From SURF-21 sp964462595 (lineage in GTDB: Bacteria > Actinomycetota > Geothermincolia > Geothermincolales > RBG-13-55-18), in contig CAYWXM010000053.1 in the NCBI GenBank assembly GCA_964462595.1, positions 16,822 through 80,821 on the forward strand: a stretch of DNA of 64,000 bases, in the 5' to 3' direction. The notes below the pieces were generated by a model. It worked only from the letters and a program-made list of their open reading frames with translations. It was not told where the DNA came from and did not search any database. The stretch's first letter is position 1. Each line of letters begins with the position of its first letter. The position numbers and the translations under genes were made by a program. Shown in pieces: positions 26,085-35,166 of the stretch.

Positions 26085-26624
26085 ATGCCTGCAGGCGATC
26101 TCCTGCGCATGCCTCGTCTCGCCCAGGTAGGGATCTATGTCAAGGACATGGACAGGGCGATCGAGCGATTCGAAAAGGTTTTTGGGATAGGGCCCTGGCT
26201 GGTCCTGACGGGAGAGACGGAATACTGCCTGGACCGCGGTTGCGAGGTGGTGGTAAAGGGCCGTATCGCCATGGGTTATACGGGCAGGATCCAGTTGGAG
26301 CTGATCAACATCCTGGAGGGCAACAACCTGTACCTGGATACACTCGGGGGCCTGGACGAGGGGCTGCATCACCTCGGGTTCGCCGTCGATAACCTGGAGG
26401 AGAGGCTTAAGGCCTGCCGCGAGGCCGGCATAGAGGTACTGCAGCGGGGTACGCTCAAACAACTCGGGATGACCATAGACTACGCTTACCTCGACACGGT
26501 GGGTGAAGTGGGCCTGATACTGGAATTCATCCAGACCCGTTTCCTGGGCTTCAAGGCCAGCCAGGCGCCCTTCCTGATCAAGTTGCTGGCCAGGACGCAG
26601 AGGCGCTTCGGGTTTCCACGTTGA
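26085..26624 (+). CDS. VOC/glyoxalase superfamily protein
   Basis: 179 residues. The paired beta-alpha-beta-beta-beta modules of vicinal-oxygen-chelate proteins are recognisable: LAQVGIYVKDMDRAIERFEKVFGIGPW at the start, and LHHLGFAVDNLEERLKACREAGIEV in the second module, ending in GLILEFIQ. These positions usually supply His and Glu metal ligands; His in HHLGF and Glu in LEFIQ are seen, and the Gln of the first module corresponds to QVGIYV. Close relatives are annotated as methylmalonyl-CoA epimerase or glyoxalase-like, but the reaction is not determined. GAAAGGGGAGAAAG precedes the ATG. A perfect palindrome lies upstream. Confidence 0.82.
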   Translation: MPAGDLLRMPRLAQVGIYVKDMDRAIERFEKVFGIGPWLVLTGETEYCLDRGCEVVVKGRIAMGYTGRIQLELINILEGNNLYLDTLGGLDEGLHHLGFAVDNLEERLKACREAGIEVLQRGTLKQLGMTIDYAYLDTVGEVGLILEFIQTRFLGFKASQAPFLIKLLARTQRRFGFPR

Positions 26625-26673
26625 AACCGGCGACAGGCAATACGCCTGCCTGAAGCCGGGCTGCCGGGCAGTA

Positions 26674-27078
26674 TCAGGTAAAGAGGCGGGTAAGGGAGAC
26701 CGCTATGATGCTCACCACTCCGGTGAGCGCCGCGCCCCACACCAGGTCGACGGCGGTTACCACTGTCGGCCACTCTTTCAAGGTGGCCTGGTTGGTGAGG
26801 TCGTAGGTGGCGTAGGCGATGAGCCCCAGGATCGCCCCCAGCCCGAAAACCTTGAGATAGCCCGTATCGTTGCTTACCGCCCTGACCACTACCAGGACCG
26901 TGGCCCCGAAGGCATAGATGAGGTAGAAGACGGCGGCCGGCGCGAGCCTCGGCTTGTCCGCCAGGAGCGAGCCTATGCGCGAGGCATAGAAGCGTTTGGA
27001 CATGGTGAACAGCCACACGGAGTCTATGGCCAGCATGGGGATGAGGAAACAGAAATATCCGATGACGTACTCCTTCAT
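26674..27078 (-). CDS. DUF2177 family membrane protein
   Basis: 134 residues with four hydrophobic segments, starting KEYVIGYFCFLIPMLAIDSVWL and including the family-typical YDLTNQATLKEWP loop and VDLVWGAAL. DUF2177 proteins are small inner-membrane proteins of unknown biochemical role, often found beside DUF1295 or lipid-modifying genes, as here. A GGAGTGATGTT binding site precedes the ATG. It is the last gene of a minus-strand set that begins with the acyltransferase at 28.8 kb. Confidence 0.85.
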   Translation of the reverse strand: MKEYVIGYFCFLIPMLAIDSVWLFTMSKRFYASRIGSLLADKPRLAPAAVFYLIYAFGATVLVVVRAVSNDTGYLKVFGLGAILGLIAYATYDLTNQATLKEWPTVVTAVDLVWGAALTGVVSIIAVSLTRLFT

Positions 27079-27181
27079 AACATCACTCCTTACATCTCTC
27101 GTTTCTCTCCCGGAAGTCCGGGCACGGATTTACCGGCCTTGTCATCTGACCACCCGCCTTTCGGATGAGAACAACCCTTCC

Positions 27182-27982
27182 TCAACCAGACCTCTTGAAC
27201 CAGGGCATGAACACGCTCGTCCGCCTCTTGTATTCTTCCCACCCCGGGGTCTTCTCCATCAGCCTCTCGGTCATGGGTATCCCGGATACGAACAGCAGCA
27301 TGCCGGTTATCACCATGGGGCCGATGACGCCGATCCATCCCCACGGCTGGTTGAGGGCGATGACGAAGATGCCCCACCACATGGTCGCTTCGCCGAAATA
27401 ATTCGGGTGCCGCGTGTACCTCCACAGCCCCTTGTCTATGATGATGCCGCGGTTCTCCGGTACCTTGAGGAAGGCGTCGAGCTGGTGGTCTCCGACGGTC
27501 TCGAAGAGGAAGCCGATCACCCAGATGGCCAGGCCGACGTAATCCGACCAGGCAAGGGTCTCCCTGATGCCGGACATGATGATGAGCACGGGCGTCACGT
27601 TGAGCATGAGTATGATGCCCTGAAAGAGGAAGAGCTGGAAGTAGCTGCGCAGGACGAAGTACTTCCCCCACTCCTCGCGGAATTTAACGTAGCGCGGGTC
27701 TTCGCCCCGGCCCCGGTTGCGGCGGAATATGCGTATGCCAAGGCGCAGGCCCCACACCGTCACCAGCCCTGCGACCAGGAACTGCCGCGCCCCTATGGCG
27801 GACCCTTCCGGCCCGGCGGTTGCGTTTACGAGCAGCACCACCCAGGCCGTGACGATGAAGCTGGGCCCCCAGGCGATATCCAGGATGCTGTTATCCTTGA
27901 GGATGGTGGCGATGATGAAAAGCAAAGTGAAATAACAGAAGGCGACTATCGCCGCGTAGAGTATGGTCTCCGGTATGTTCAT
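27182..27982 (-). CDS. DUF1295 / steroid 5-alpha-reductase-like membrane protein
   Basis: 266 residues, with six or more membrane segments. The C-terminal motif reads LWRYTRHPNYFGEATMWWG, the cofactor-binding signature shared by DUF1295, sterol reductase and isoprenylcysteine methyltransferase families. Members reduce double bonds or modify lipids at the membrane, and the true substrate here is unknown. AAAGGAGAATATAG precedes the ATG. Its start abuts the stop of the upstream acyltransferase gene with no gap, so the two are very likely co-translated. Confidence 0.87.
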   Translation of the reverse strand: MNIPETILYAAIVAFCYFTLLFIIATILKDNSILDIAWGPSFIVTAWVVLLVNATAGPEGSAIGARQFLVAGLVTVWGLRLGIRIFRRNRGRGEDPRYVKFREEWGKYFVLRSYFQLFLFQGIILMLNVTPVLIIMSGIRETLAWSDYVGLAIWVIGFLFETVGDHQLDAFLKVPENRGIIIDKGLWRYTRHPNYFGEATMWWGIFVIALNQPWGWIGVIGPMVITGMLLFVSGIPMTERLMEKTPGWEEYKRRTSVFMPWFKRSG

Positions 27983-28798
27983 CTATATTCTCCTTTCCTG
28001 CCGGGATCGTGGCTGTTCCTCGAGTCCCTTGCGTATGATCTCTCTCACGTCCGCCATCAACCTGTCGATCTCATCGTCGTCGTACTTCTCTATGCCCACC
28101 GGGGCGTGGATGCGCATGGTAGCGCGGCCGGGGAAAAGGTCGAGGGTCTTCGGCGGGAGGATCTTGCGGGTGCCGGTGATGGTTACGGGAAGGATGGGAA
28201 GGTCAAGGTCACGTGCGAGGACGAACGCACCCCTCTTGAACTCGCCCAGTTCGCCGCTTCGGCTGCGCGTTCCCTCGGGGAGCATGATGATGGATGTGCC
28301 GCCCTTGATCTTCTGCCGCGCCCTTTCCAACGATTCATAGGCTTCTTTCGGGTTGGAGCGGTCGATGATTATATTGCCGCCCTTCTCGGTGGCGTAGCCG
28401 AACACCGGGTATTTTTTCAGCTCTTTCTTGATCACCCACTTGAGATCTATGCCGAGCCAGCCGAAGAGGACGAAGATGTCGTAGGAGCTCTGGTGGTTGG
28501 AGCATACGATGTAGGACTGGTCCCTGGCGATGTTCTCGCGGCCGATCACCGTCACCCGCATGGGGGTTATGAAAGCGTTGAAGTGCGACCACCACACGCC
28601 CGCTATGCGGTTGGCCATGCGATCGCCGGAGAGAAAGATGAGAACAACTCCAAGCCCGACGAAAAAGCAGGTGGAAAGGGCCAGCAAGGGAAGATAGACC
28701 AGCCACTTGTAGGGCTGGTAGAGCAGGTGCAGAAACCTGCTCCTGCCGCTCTTAACGCCATCTTTTTTGACGGCCGTAACGGAAGCGGTTGCCTTCAA
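27983..28798 (-). CDS. 1-acyl-sn-glycerol-3-phosphate acyltransferase family protein (PlsC-like)
   Basis: 271 residues with one N-terminal hydrophobic anchor. The acyltransferase motifs are visible: SNHQSSYD (the HX4D catalytic pair), the LKWVIKKELKKYPVFG block, and LPEGTRSRSGELGEFKRGAF (the substrate-binding EGTR block). The enzyme should transfer an acyl chain to lysophosphatidate or a related glycerolipid. The start is a TTG behind AAGGGGGAT; the rarer start codon is supported by spacing. First gene of a three-gene membrane-lipid operon. A second PlsC homologue lies at 37 kb. Confidence 0.87.
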   Translation of the reverse strand: MKATASVTAVKKDGVKSGRSRFLHLLYQPYKWLVYLPLLALSTCFFVGLGVVLIFLSGDRMANRIAGVWWSHFNAFITPMRVTVIGRENIARDQSYIVCSNHQSSYDIFVLFGWLGIDLKWVIKKELKKYPVFGYATEKGGNIIIDRSNPKEAYESLERARQKIKGGTSIIMLPEGTRSRSGELGEFKRGAFVLARDLDLPILPVTITGTRKILPPKTLDLFPGRATMRIHAPVGIEKYDDDEIDRLMADVREIIRKGLEEQPRSRQERRI

Positions 28799-29072
28799 AA
28801 TCCCCCTTAAAGATCGCTCGGCCGACTATATCATCTAGCATATTTTACCCATAATCAGACATTTATGTTGTGTTATGGATCAGGGGGCGCGTCGCCCGAA
28901 ATACCTGTTGATAATGGGAAGCACGTTTTTCTTTTTCAACACTTTCCGCCCATAAATCCTTAACATTGCGATCTCAGAATAAACCTGAGGGGCGCGGGTC
29001 ACTTGCGTCCTGCGGGTCCGAAGGCATTAAATACTCTAGGTTGTTAAACCGTTTAGTCGTATATGGAGGCAC

Positions 29073-29696
29073 GTGTTGCGCAAGGCCCTGATGCTGGGTT
29101 TCACTGGCGCCTCGCTCGCCGCGGCTGCGGCTGCGAGTAGGTTGCGGCCGAGGCTTGAACTGCATCCAAGCGACTGGGTGCCTTACGAGGAGGGATCGTT
29201 GCAGCGCAGGTTGCGCAGCGTTTCCCATTTTCTGTACCATCTCAGGGAACTCGTGAGCGTGCAGTATCCAATATCCAGGGTCTTTTTCACCCTGGCTATC
29301 GACCCTGCGTTCCGCGAGCGCATCATGCTCGTCACCGCCTACGCCAACGATTGCTCGTGGTGACAGTTCGCTCACAAGCGATTCGGTCGGATCGCGGGCA
29401 TGACGGAGGCCGAGATGCATAAGTTGGCGAGGCTGGACCCGCAGAAGCTGGACCCGCAGGAGTACACGGCACTGCGCTGGGTGCAGGAGACTCTCACGCG
29501 CATGGAGGGAGCTTCCGAGGCTGCGACCGCCGATTTCGAGCAAGCCTTCGACGAGCGCCAGCGCATGTATATCATAGCGACCATGAAAGGGATGTATTTC
29601 TTCAACCTCGTCGGCAATACCTCGGTTTACCTGCTCCGGCGCCTCTTTGGACTAAAGGAAGAGCAGCCTGTATCCTGCGAGCTGAACTGGGATTGA
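29073..29696 (+). CDS. AhpD-like/carboxymuconolactone decarboxylase-family selenoprotein (in-frame UGA read as selenocysteine)
   Basis: One reading frame of 208 codons including the stop, interrupted only by a TGA at 29361-29363. The sequence around it reads Asn-Asp-Cys94-Ser-Trp-UGA97-Gln-Phe-Ala-His101, which is exactly the AhpD redox motif CxxCxxxH with the second Cys replaced by UGA. Coding similarity continues on the other side in the same frame, and a bacterial SECIS-like hairpin begins 14 bases after the UGA. AhpD-like selenoproteins with this motif type are known. The N-terminus is hydrophobic (residues 5-22), which could be a membrane anchor. GTG start behind TGGAGGC. The predicted role is thiol/selenol peroxidase-like or disulfide reductase. 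A simple nonsense mutation is the alternative. Confidence 0.8.
29378..29395 (+). promoter_or_regulatory. Bacterial SECIS element
   Basis: GCGATTC and GGATCGC pair into a 7-bp stem (five Watson-Crick pairs, then U-G, then C-G) closed by the apical loop GGUC at 29385-29388. The loop begins 21 bases after the UGA, within the spacing needed by bacterial SelB. A GGUC loop is the same as that of the Escherichia coli formate dehydrogenase SECIS. A weaker competing TCGCT/AGCGA hairpin lies at 29368-29381. Confidence 0.75.
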
Positions 29697-29879
29697 TCCC
29701 GGCCTGTTGATCGTTGGCGCCGCCCCCGGACCCCAGTGATCCAAGACCTCGCCATGCCTGTTTCGTAGGCGACTTAGATTAACGTGTTTTTCAGGTAAGC
29801 CAGATCAGGGGGTCGAGAGCCGAGGTTATAAACTCGCCTTACCGAGAGAGACCAGTTCTTTTTAGGGCGAGCGCAGCGG

Positions 29880-31469
29880 TCATACCGGGATGCCGGGTAT
29901 CTGCATGCCGCTCAACGGTTCGGCGCCCGCGATGAGGTGCTCCGCGGCCCTCAGGCCGCTGAGCATGGCCGAGGGCACACCCCCCAGGGCGAGCGAGGAG
30001 AAGGCCTGATAGCCGGCCATGTACAGGCCGGCGATGGGGGTGCGTATAAGCTCCACGGTATCGCTTTCCGTTCCTTCCATATAATCCCATGACCAGCCGG
30101 CCACGGCACCTTCGCTCCTGCCGCCCCTCTCCTCGAAGGTGAGCGGGGTGGCCACGTCCATGTAGAGGACGGCTTCCTCCAGCCCGGGGACGAAGACCGC
30201 CACCTCCCCCACTAGAGCCCTGGCAAGCGAGATTTTGTATGCGAAGTACCCGGGGATCCTGCGCTTGCGTGCCGGCCTGAAACGCGCGAAGTGTCGGTAG
30301 GGCGCGGCGACGCGGATGACCAGAACCGCGCACCCCGCGGGAGCGAGGGGGGGATCGTCCATGGATAGAAGCGTGGCCTCAAGCTCCTCGCCCGCCAGAG
30401 CATGTGGGTCGATCTCCGCGGCATCCCAATCCGGCTCTTCGCCTTGCGGGGGATTTTCGCCCGAGCCCCTGCGATAGACGATACGGCTGGCGCCATCAAA
30501 GGCCGAGAGGTCCACCCGGGAGGCGTCCAGACCCAGGCATACCTGGAGGTTGGAAGGAGCCTGCTTTGCGGATGAAACGGCCCGGCGAGTTTCCTCGGGG
30601 ACGCCGCCTTTGCGTAGCAGGCAAAGAAACGTGGACTTGAAGTCGGCATTGGATATGACCGCACCGGCCTCCAGGCGGGTGCCGTCGCTCAGGAAGGCCC
30701 CCTTCGCTCTCCCGCCCTCGACGATTATACCCGCGGCCTCCGCTCTTAATAGCAGGCGACCGCTGCCGCTGGAGAAAAAGAGGGTATTTCTCTCCGCGGA
30801 TTTATCTCCGGCGGATGCATCCCAACCCAGCCGGGACGCTAGCATATCGCCGATGCGGCGCATGCCTCCTGCGGGATAATGTATCCCTTCGTCACAGAGG
30901 AGCGACCACATGGACGCCAGCAGGGCCAGGCCGGAGAACGGCTCCCGGCTGCCCATGCTTCCCAGGATGCGCCGCAGTCTCCAGTCCTCGATCGACCTGT
31001 CCAGGTATGCGGCTGCGCTGACGGAGTCCTCCTTGCGGGAACGTGAAGAGCCGTATTTTGCCAGGCGTTCCCGCAATGAGGATATCTCTTTCACGCGTCC
31101 GAAAAAATGGCTGATGGCGGCTTCCTCGCCTGGAAAGAGAGCGGCCAGAGCGGTGATCATGTCTCCGCGCGGGAGGGAGAGCGGGGCCTCGAGCCCGAAG
31201 GCACGCAGACGGTAATGCACGCGCCCGAGCGCCAGTTCTTCGTGCACGCCCACCTGCTCGAGCACGCGCTCGACCAACCCCGGATTGCTGAAACCCAGCG
31301 GCCCCATGGGGAAATCGAATCCCTTGCGGTGATAGATGTAGGCGGTGCCGCCGGGATGCGGGCCGGCTTCCACCACCATAACCCGCAACCCCTCCTCGAG
31401 CAGGCGCGACGCCGACGTGAGCCCCCCAAGACCGGCGCCGATTACCAGGGCATCGTAATTTTCCGCCAT
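29880..31469 (-). CDS. FAD-dependent phytoene desaturase/carotenoid isomerase-like oxidoreductase
   Basis: 529 residues. The N-terminal FAD-binding Rossmann motif reads VIGAGLGGLTSASRLLEEG and is followed by VVEAGPHPGGTA, as in the CrtI/CrtH/RetSat branch of amine-oxidase-fold flavoproteins. The C-terminal FAD motif is present as IAGLYMAGYQAFSSLALGGVPSAMLSGLRAAEHL. Such enzymes desaturate, saturate or isomerise long polyenes; other carotenoid genes are not in the window. GGGAGGAAGCGCAGC precedes the ATG. The 180 bases beyond its stop, up to the selenoprotein, hold nothing recognisable. Confidence 0.85.
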   Translation of the reverse strand: MAENYDALVIGAGLGGLTSASRLLEEGLRVMVVEAGPHPGGTAYIYHRKGFDFPMGPLGFSNPGLVERVLEQVGVHEELALGRVHYRLRAFGLEAPLSLPRGDMITALAALFPGEEAAISHFFGRVKEISSLRERLAKYGSSRSRKEDSVSAAAYLDRSIEDWRLRRILGSMGSREPFSGLALLASMWSLLCDEGIHYPAGGMRRIGDMLASRLGWDASAGDKSAERNTLFFSSGSGRLLLRAEAAGIIVEGGRAKGAFLSDGTRLEAGAVISNADFKSTFLCLLRKGGVPEETRRAVSSAKQAPSNLQVCLGLDASRVDLSAFDGASRIVYRRGSGENPPQGEEPDWDAAEIDPHALAGEELEATLLSMDDPPLAPAGCAVLVIRVAAPYRHFARFRPARKRRIPGYFAYKISLARALVGEVAVFVPGLEEAVLYMDVATPLTFEERGGRSEGAVAGWSWDYMEGTESDTVELIRTPIAGLYMAGYQAFSSLALGGVPSAMLSGLRAAEHLIAGAEPLSGMQIPGIPV

Positions 31470-31655
31470 GCTGCGCTTCCTCCCGCCCGAAACCGCCGTT
31501 ATCGCTTGCCACAGGCATTATTCCCGCCGGCCGGCACTTACATGCGGGCTCGCTGGCCGCCCTGGGATGCGGAAGTTACCTTTACCTGCTCCGCCGCCCG
31601 GCGGATGCGGTGATACAATATGAAAACATGTACGGCCGAGCAAGGGGGTGTACGG

Positions 31656-33200
31656 ATGAACCGGATATCGAGGATACTGGCGTCTGCGGCGGCCTTGGGC
31701 GCGGCCTTCGCGGTGGCGGAGCCCGTGATCGAGGCCCGGCGTTTACGCAGCGAGAAAAGAAGCCCACAGGTGTGGGCGCCGGAAGCGGGGGAGGCGTTCG
31801 TGTTGAAGAACGCCGAGGTCGTGGACGTGCTCACCGGAACGGTTTTCCACAAACGTGGCATCCTGGTAAAGGACGGCAGGATAGAGGACATCCTCACCGA
31901 GAAGAAGGCCACCGCCATGGAGGGGGCCAAAGTGCTGGACGCGGCAGGCAGCTTTGTCATACCGGGGCTTATAAACGCCCACTGCCACATGATACTGACC
32001 TCGACCCTTACCTTCCCCCCCGACGTGCTCGCATCCATGGGGAGGCAGTTCGAACGCCACTTCGAGGAGTGCATAACCCACGGCGTGACCACGGTGAGGG
32101 ACGTGGGCACATTGCCGCTCCTCATGAGCCGTTACGTAGACCGTATCGAGTCCGGGGACTTGCTGGGTCCGAGGGTATACCACGCCGGCTCATTCGTAAG
32201 GCCCCCGGGCGGGTATCCGGATTTCCTGCCCGCGTTTCCCTCCGGGCTATCGAGCAGGGTGGGCGACTTCGGCCTTTCCGTCAGGACGCCGGCGGAGGCT
32301 GGGGAGGCGGTGGAGAAGAACCTCGAGCTGGGGGCGAGCCTGATAAAGATAGCCCTGGACGACCATTCCCTCTTCGTGGGCCAGAAGAAGCTGCCCGTCC
32401 TGGACGACGCCTCGCTGCGGGCGCTGGTGGAGGCGGCACACGCGAAGGGCGTGAAGGTAACCGCCCACCACCGTTTTCGCGCCGGTTTCCTGCGCGCAAC
32501 CGAGTTCGGGCTGGACGGCCTGGAACATCTGCCCGCCGACGAGGTGCTGGATGACGCGGAGGTCGAGGCCTTCGTGGCCGGCGACCGCTACATCGTCCCT
32601 ACCGCCCAGGTGGGATGGGCCTTATGTGGCGAGAGCAACGGAGACCCGTATCTCGATTATCCCCAGGTTCGGCAGGCGCTGGCCAACAGGCTCGAGGTGG
32701 TGAAGGGCCTCTATCCCTGTCTCTGTGAGCCGGCAATATACAAGGCGCTGATGGGCTTCGAGAGAAGCTACCGCGACCCTTCCTACACGCAGAAGCGGCA
32801 CCTGCTATTCACCCTGGAGACCAGGATCTTTACCGAGGCGCTGGTAAAAGGGCTCGAAAACCTGAACAAGCTGTATCACGCTGGCGCCCTCATCGGTTGC
32901 GGGAACGACGGGGGGACGCCCCAGAGCTTCCCGGGTTTCCTGGGGCTGGAGATGGTCATACTGGAATCGTCATCGGACATGAAACCCATAGATGTCATGC
33001 AAGCCGCGACCATAAACAACGCCCGCATCCTGGGCATGGAGGAGGAGCTGGGCAGCGTGAGTAAGGGTAAGCTTGCGGACCTGGTGCTGCTGCCCGGGAA
33101 CCCCCTTCAGAACATGGAGCACATATTACATCCCAGCGCAGTTTTTAAGCAAGGCAAGCTAGTTCATGCTACGCACAATCCGGAGCTGATGCAGGCCTGA
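31656..33200 (+). CDS. Amidohydrolase family protein, imidazolonepropionase/prolidase-like
   Basis: 514 residues from the ATG at 31656, behind AAGGGGGTGTACGG; the 12 codons upstream are unlikely. The metal-dependent hydrolase signature NAHCHM follows FVIPGLI, and AHHRF, LDGLEHL and the C-terminal ATINNARILGMEEELGSVSKGKLADLVLL complete the superfamily pattern. The N-terminus is hydrophobic (ILASAAALGAAFAVAEP) and may be a signal or anchor. Family members act on cyclic amides, peptides or organophosphate-like esters. It is the only gene transcribed rightward here, apart from a hydrolase remnant just downstream. Confidence 0.85.
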   Translation: MNRISRILASAAALGAAFAVAEPVIEARRLRSEKRSPQVWAPEAGEAFVLKNAEVVDVLTGTVFHKRGILVKDGRIEDILTEKKATAMEGAKVLDAAGSFVIPGLINAHCHMILTSTLTFPPDVLASMGRQFERHFEECITHGVTTVRDVGTLPLLMSRYVDRIESGDLLGPRVYHAGSFVRPPGGYPDFLPAFPSGLSSRVGDFGLSVRTPAEAGEAVEKNLELGASLIKIALDDHSLFVGQKKLPVLDDASLRALVEAAHAKGVKVTAHHRFRAGFLRATEFGLDGLEHLPADEVLDDAEVEAFVAGDRYIVPTAQVGWALCGESNGDPYLDYPQVRQALANRLEVVKGLYPCLCEPAIYKALMGFERSYRDPSYTQKRHLLFTLETRIFTEALVKGLENLNKLYHAGALIGCGNDGGTPQSFPGFLGLEMVILESSSDMKPIDVMQAATINNARILGMEEELGSVSKGKLADLVLLPGNPLQNMEHILHPSAVFKQGKLVHATHNPELMQA

Positions 33201-33213
33201 TTGCGGGCGTGCG

Positions 33214-33543
33214 TTGAAGAGGCGGTACTGCAAGCGTAAAACTTGGTGGTGCTACAGCCAGGGCGCGCCCATCGCCGTGCTGGGGGCGCTGAATTACCAC
33301 TGCGTGGAGCATAACCTGATGGGGCTGGCACAGGATATCGACACCTCCAAGGTGGCCGTCTACCTGCTCACGGGGCAATACGATTTCTCCTGCCCGCCCA
33401 TGCTCACCCGGATGCTGGCGGACGACATCAAGGGGGCGAAGTTCCAGGTGGTCGAGGGTATGGGCCATTTTCCCATGAGCGAGGACCCGGTGCGCTTCCG
33501 CGAATATATCCTGCCCATCCTGGACGAGATCCGTTCGCTCTAG
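33214..33543 (+). pseudogene. Truncated alpha/beta hydrolase remnant
   Basis: About 100 residues corresponding to the C-terminal half of an alpha/beta hydrolase: VAVYLLTGQYDFSCPPMLTRMLADDI carries the acid residue, and VVEGMGHFPMSED carries the catalytic His. Everything before the SQGAPIA region, including the nucleophile elbow, is missing, and upstream codons contain a stop before any good start. It begins at a TTG with no binding site, 13 bases past the amidohydrolase stop. I read it as a deletion remnant. Its last codons overlap the convergent SDR stop. Confidence 0.65.
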
Positions 33544-34313
33544 GCGGTCCAGCCCCCGTCGATATATATGGTCTGGCCGGTGATAAAGCCGGCGGCCTCG
33601 GAGGCCAGGTAAACCACCGCCGCGGCCAGCTCGTCAGCTTTGCCCAGTCTGCCCAGGGGGGTGCGCGAGACGATGGCCTCGATCAGCTCCGGGCTCTTGG
33701 TTATATATTCGCTCAAGCCCACCTCCATGAAGGAGAGCCCGATGGCGTTGACGTTGATCCCCTGGGGCGCAAGCTCGAGCGCCATGGTGCGGGTGAGGTG
33801 GTTTACGCCGGCCTTGGATGCACCGTATACGGAGCCCAGAGGCGTACCCGCCGCAGCCGCGGCGGATGAGATGTTCACGATCTTGCCCCTGCCCCGCTCC
33901 ACCATGTGCTTCGCCACCGCCTGCGAAAAAAAGAACAACCCCTTGAGGTTGGTGTCCATTATCTTGTCCCAGGACCATTCCTCGACCTCCAGCGCGGCGC
34001 AGCGAATGGGGTTGGTGCCGGCGTTGTTGACCAGGATATCGATGGCGCCGAACTCCTCGATGGCCTTCGCGACCGTGGCGAAGATGTCCTCTACCTGCAT
34101 GATATCGGTGGCCAGGGGCAGAGACCGCCTGCCCATGGCGCGTATCTCGTCCGCCAGTTCCCGGTTGAGGTCGAGCTTGCGCGAGGTGAGGACGAGGTCG
34201 GCGCCGTGGCTTGCCATCCCCAGCGCAATGCTCCGGCCCAGCCCGCGGCTGGTCCCGGTGACCAGGGCCACCTTGCCCGCGAGAACGTCGCCTTTCAGGA
34301 CATCGTATTCCAT
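33540..34313 (-). CDS. Short-chain dehydrogenase/reductase
   Basis: 257 residues from the ATG at 34313, behind AAAAGGGCGG; a GTG two codons earlier is possible. It has TGTSRGLG for the dinucleotide, NNAG, IVNISS (catalytic Ser) and YGASKAG (Tyr, Lys), plus a C-terminal ITGQTIYIDGGWTA. TSRKLDLN after the second strand suggests NADP(H). It is the last gene of a minus-strand run with a racemase-like and an HpaB-family protein. This suggests a shared catabolic pathway for a hydroxylated or cyclic substrate. Confidence 0.88.
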   Translation of the reverse strand: MEYDVLKGDVLAGKVALVTGTSRGLGRSIALGMASHGADLVLTSRKLDLNRELADEIRAMGRRSLPLATDIMQVEDIFATVAKAIEEFGAIDILVNNAGTNPIRCAALEVEEWSWDKIMDTNLKGLFFFSQAVAKHMVERGRGKIVNISSAAAAAGTPLGSVYGASKAGVNHLTRTMALELAPQGINVNAIGLSFMEVGLSEYITKSPELIEAIVSRTPLGRLGKADELAAAVVYLASEAAGFITGQTIYIDGGWTA

Positions 34314-34328
34314 GCACACACCGCCCTT

Positions 34329-35126
34329 TTACTCAAAGCCCAGGTTCTGGCGCATACCCTCGAGGATGACGCGGGGCAGAGGCTGGTACTTCAGCGCCTT
34401 GCTGGTAGATAATCCCAATCTCTCCTTGAGGCAGGCTGCAGCCTCGGCCATCTTCACCGCGGCCGCGGTGGCGTTGATCACCGGCACCCGCGCGCCACCG
34501 ACGCTGTTATAGCCGGCCAGGGAAAGGGCCGGCCCCAGGGAGGCACACCCCACCACCACCACCTCCGCTCCGTCTTCGGCCATTTTCTTCGCCTGCTCCT
34601 CGAAAGGCGGCACGGCGATTTTGGCGGGCAGCTCGAACATGGCCGGGTAGAGCTTCTCGTCCAGCTCGCAGGAGCGGATGGGGTCACGCCTTATCAGGCG
34701 CGACTCCAGCCCGTAACGCCTTACGTTCTCCTCTATGACGGGGATGAGCTTCCTGCGCACCGTCACCACTCCGAAATTGCGTCCCAGCATGCACGCGAGC
34801 AGCATGCCTGCCTCGCCCACCCCGATCACGGGGATGGAAAGCGACTCCCTCGCCTCCTGCAGCCCGGGGTCGTTGAAGCATCCGATAATGGCTGCATCGT
34901 GCCCCTCCTCGCTCTTGATCAGCCCGTCAAGGATATAGGCGTTGTTGAGCAACTCCATGTAACTGGAGGCGACGAAATAGGAGGACCTGGAAAGATAATT
35001 AAAGTCGAAGCTGGTTTCCTGGAAAGCCAGGCCGGAGACGTGCTTCTCCAGCGAAACCCACATCTTTTCGGCTTCCGGCACGCCGGGGATGTCCCGGGTC
35101 GAGATGTTCTGCCACAGCACCTTCAC
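34329..35126 (-). CDS. Asp/Glu/hydantoin racemase family protein
   Basis: 265 residues, GTG start behind GGGAGCGGTTGCC. Two catalytic cysteines in the expected symmetric positions are seen: Cys83 in IIGCFNDPGL and Cys194 in VVGCASLGPA. The GVGEAG segment and the C-terminal INATAAAVKMAE also match the hydantoin racemase branch. The reaction would be cofactor-independent epimerisation at a carbon next to a carbonyl, but maleate cis-trans isomerase-like or decarboxylase activities exist in the same fold. A HyuA-like hydantoinase lies 4 kb away on the same strand, which supports the hydantoin-type assignment. Confidence 0.82.
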   Translation of the reverse strand: MKVLWQNISTRDIPGVPEAEKMWVSLEKHVSGLAFQETSFDFNYLSRSSYFVASSYMELLNNAYILDGLIKSEEGHDAAIIGCFNDPGLQEARESLSIPVIGVGEAGMLLACMLGRNFGVVTVRRKLIPVIEENVRRYGLESRLIRRDPIRSCELDEKLYPAMFELPAKIAVPPFEEQAKKMAEDGAEVVVVGCASLGPALSLAGYNSVGGARVPVINATAAAVKMAEAAACLKERLGLSTSKALKYQPLPRVILEGMRQNLGFE

Positions 35127-35166
35127 GGCAACCGCTCCCTTCTGGTTACGTCAAGCCAGCCGCAGT

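Noticed and set aside
26996..28810. 604-codon plus-strand frame opposite the DUF2177/DUF1295/PlsC operon
   Set aside because: The three minus-strand genes have clear family motifs and ribosome binding sites; the long frame is a result of high GC content.
29361..29363. In-frame TGA as a simple nonsense mutation splitting an AhpD-like gene
   Set aside because: Its position at the redox cysteine, intact frame on both sides and a matching SECIS-like hairpin make recoding the better explanation, although genome-wide Sec machinery was not checked.
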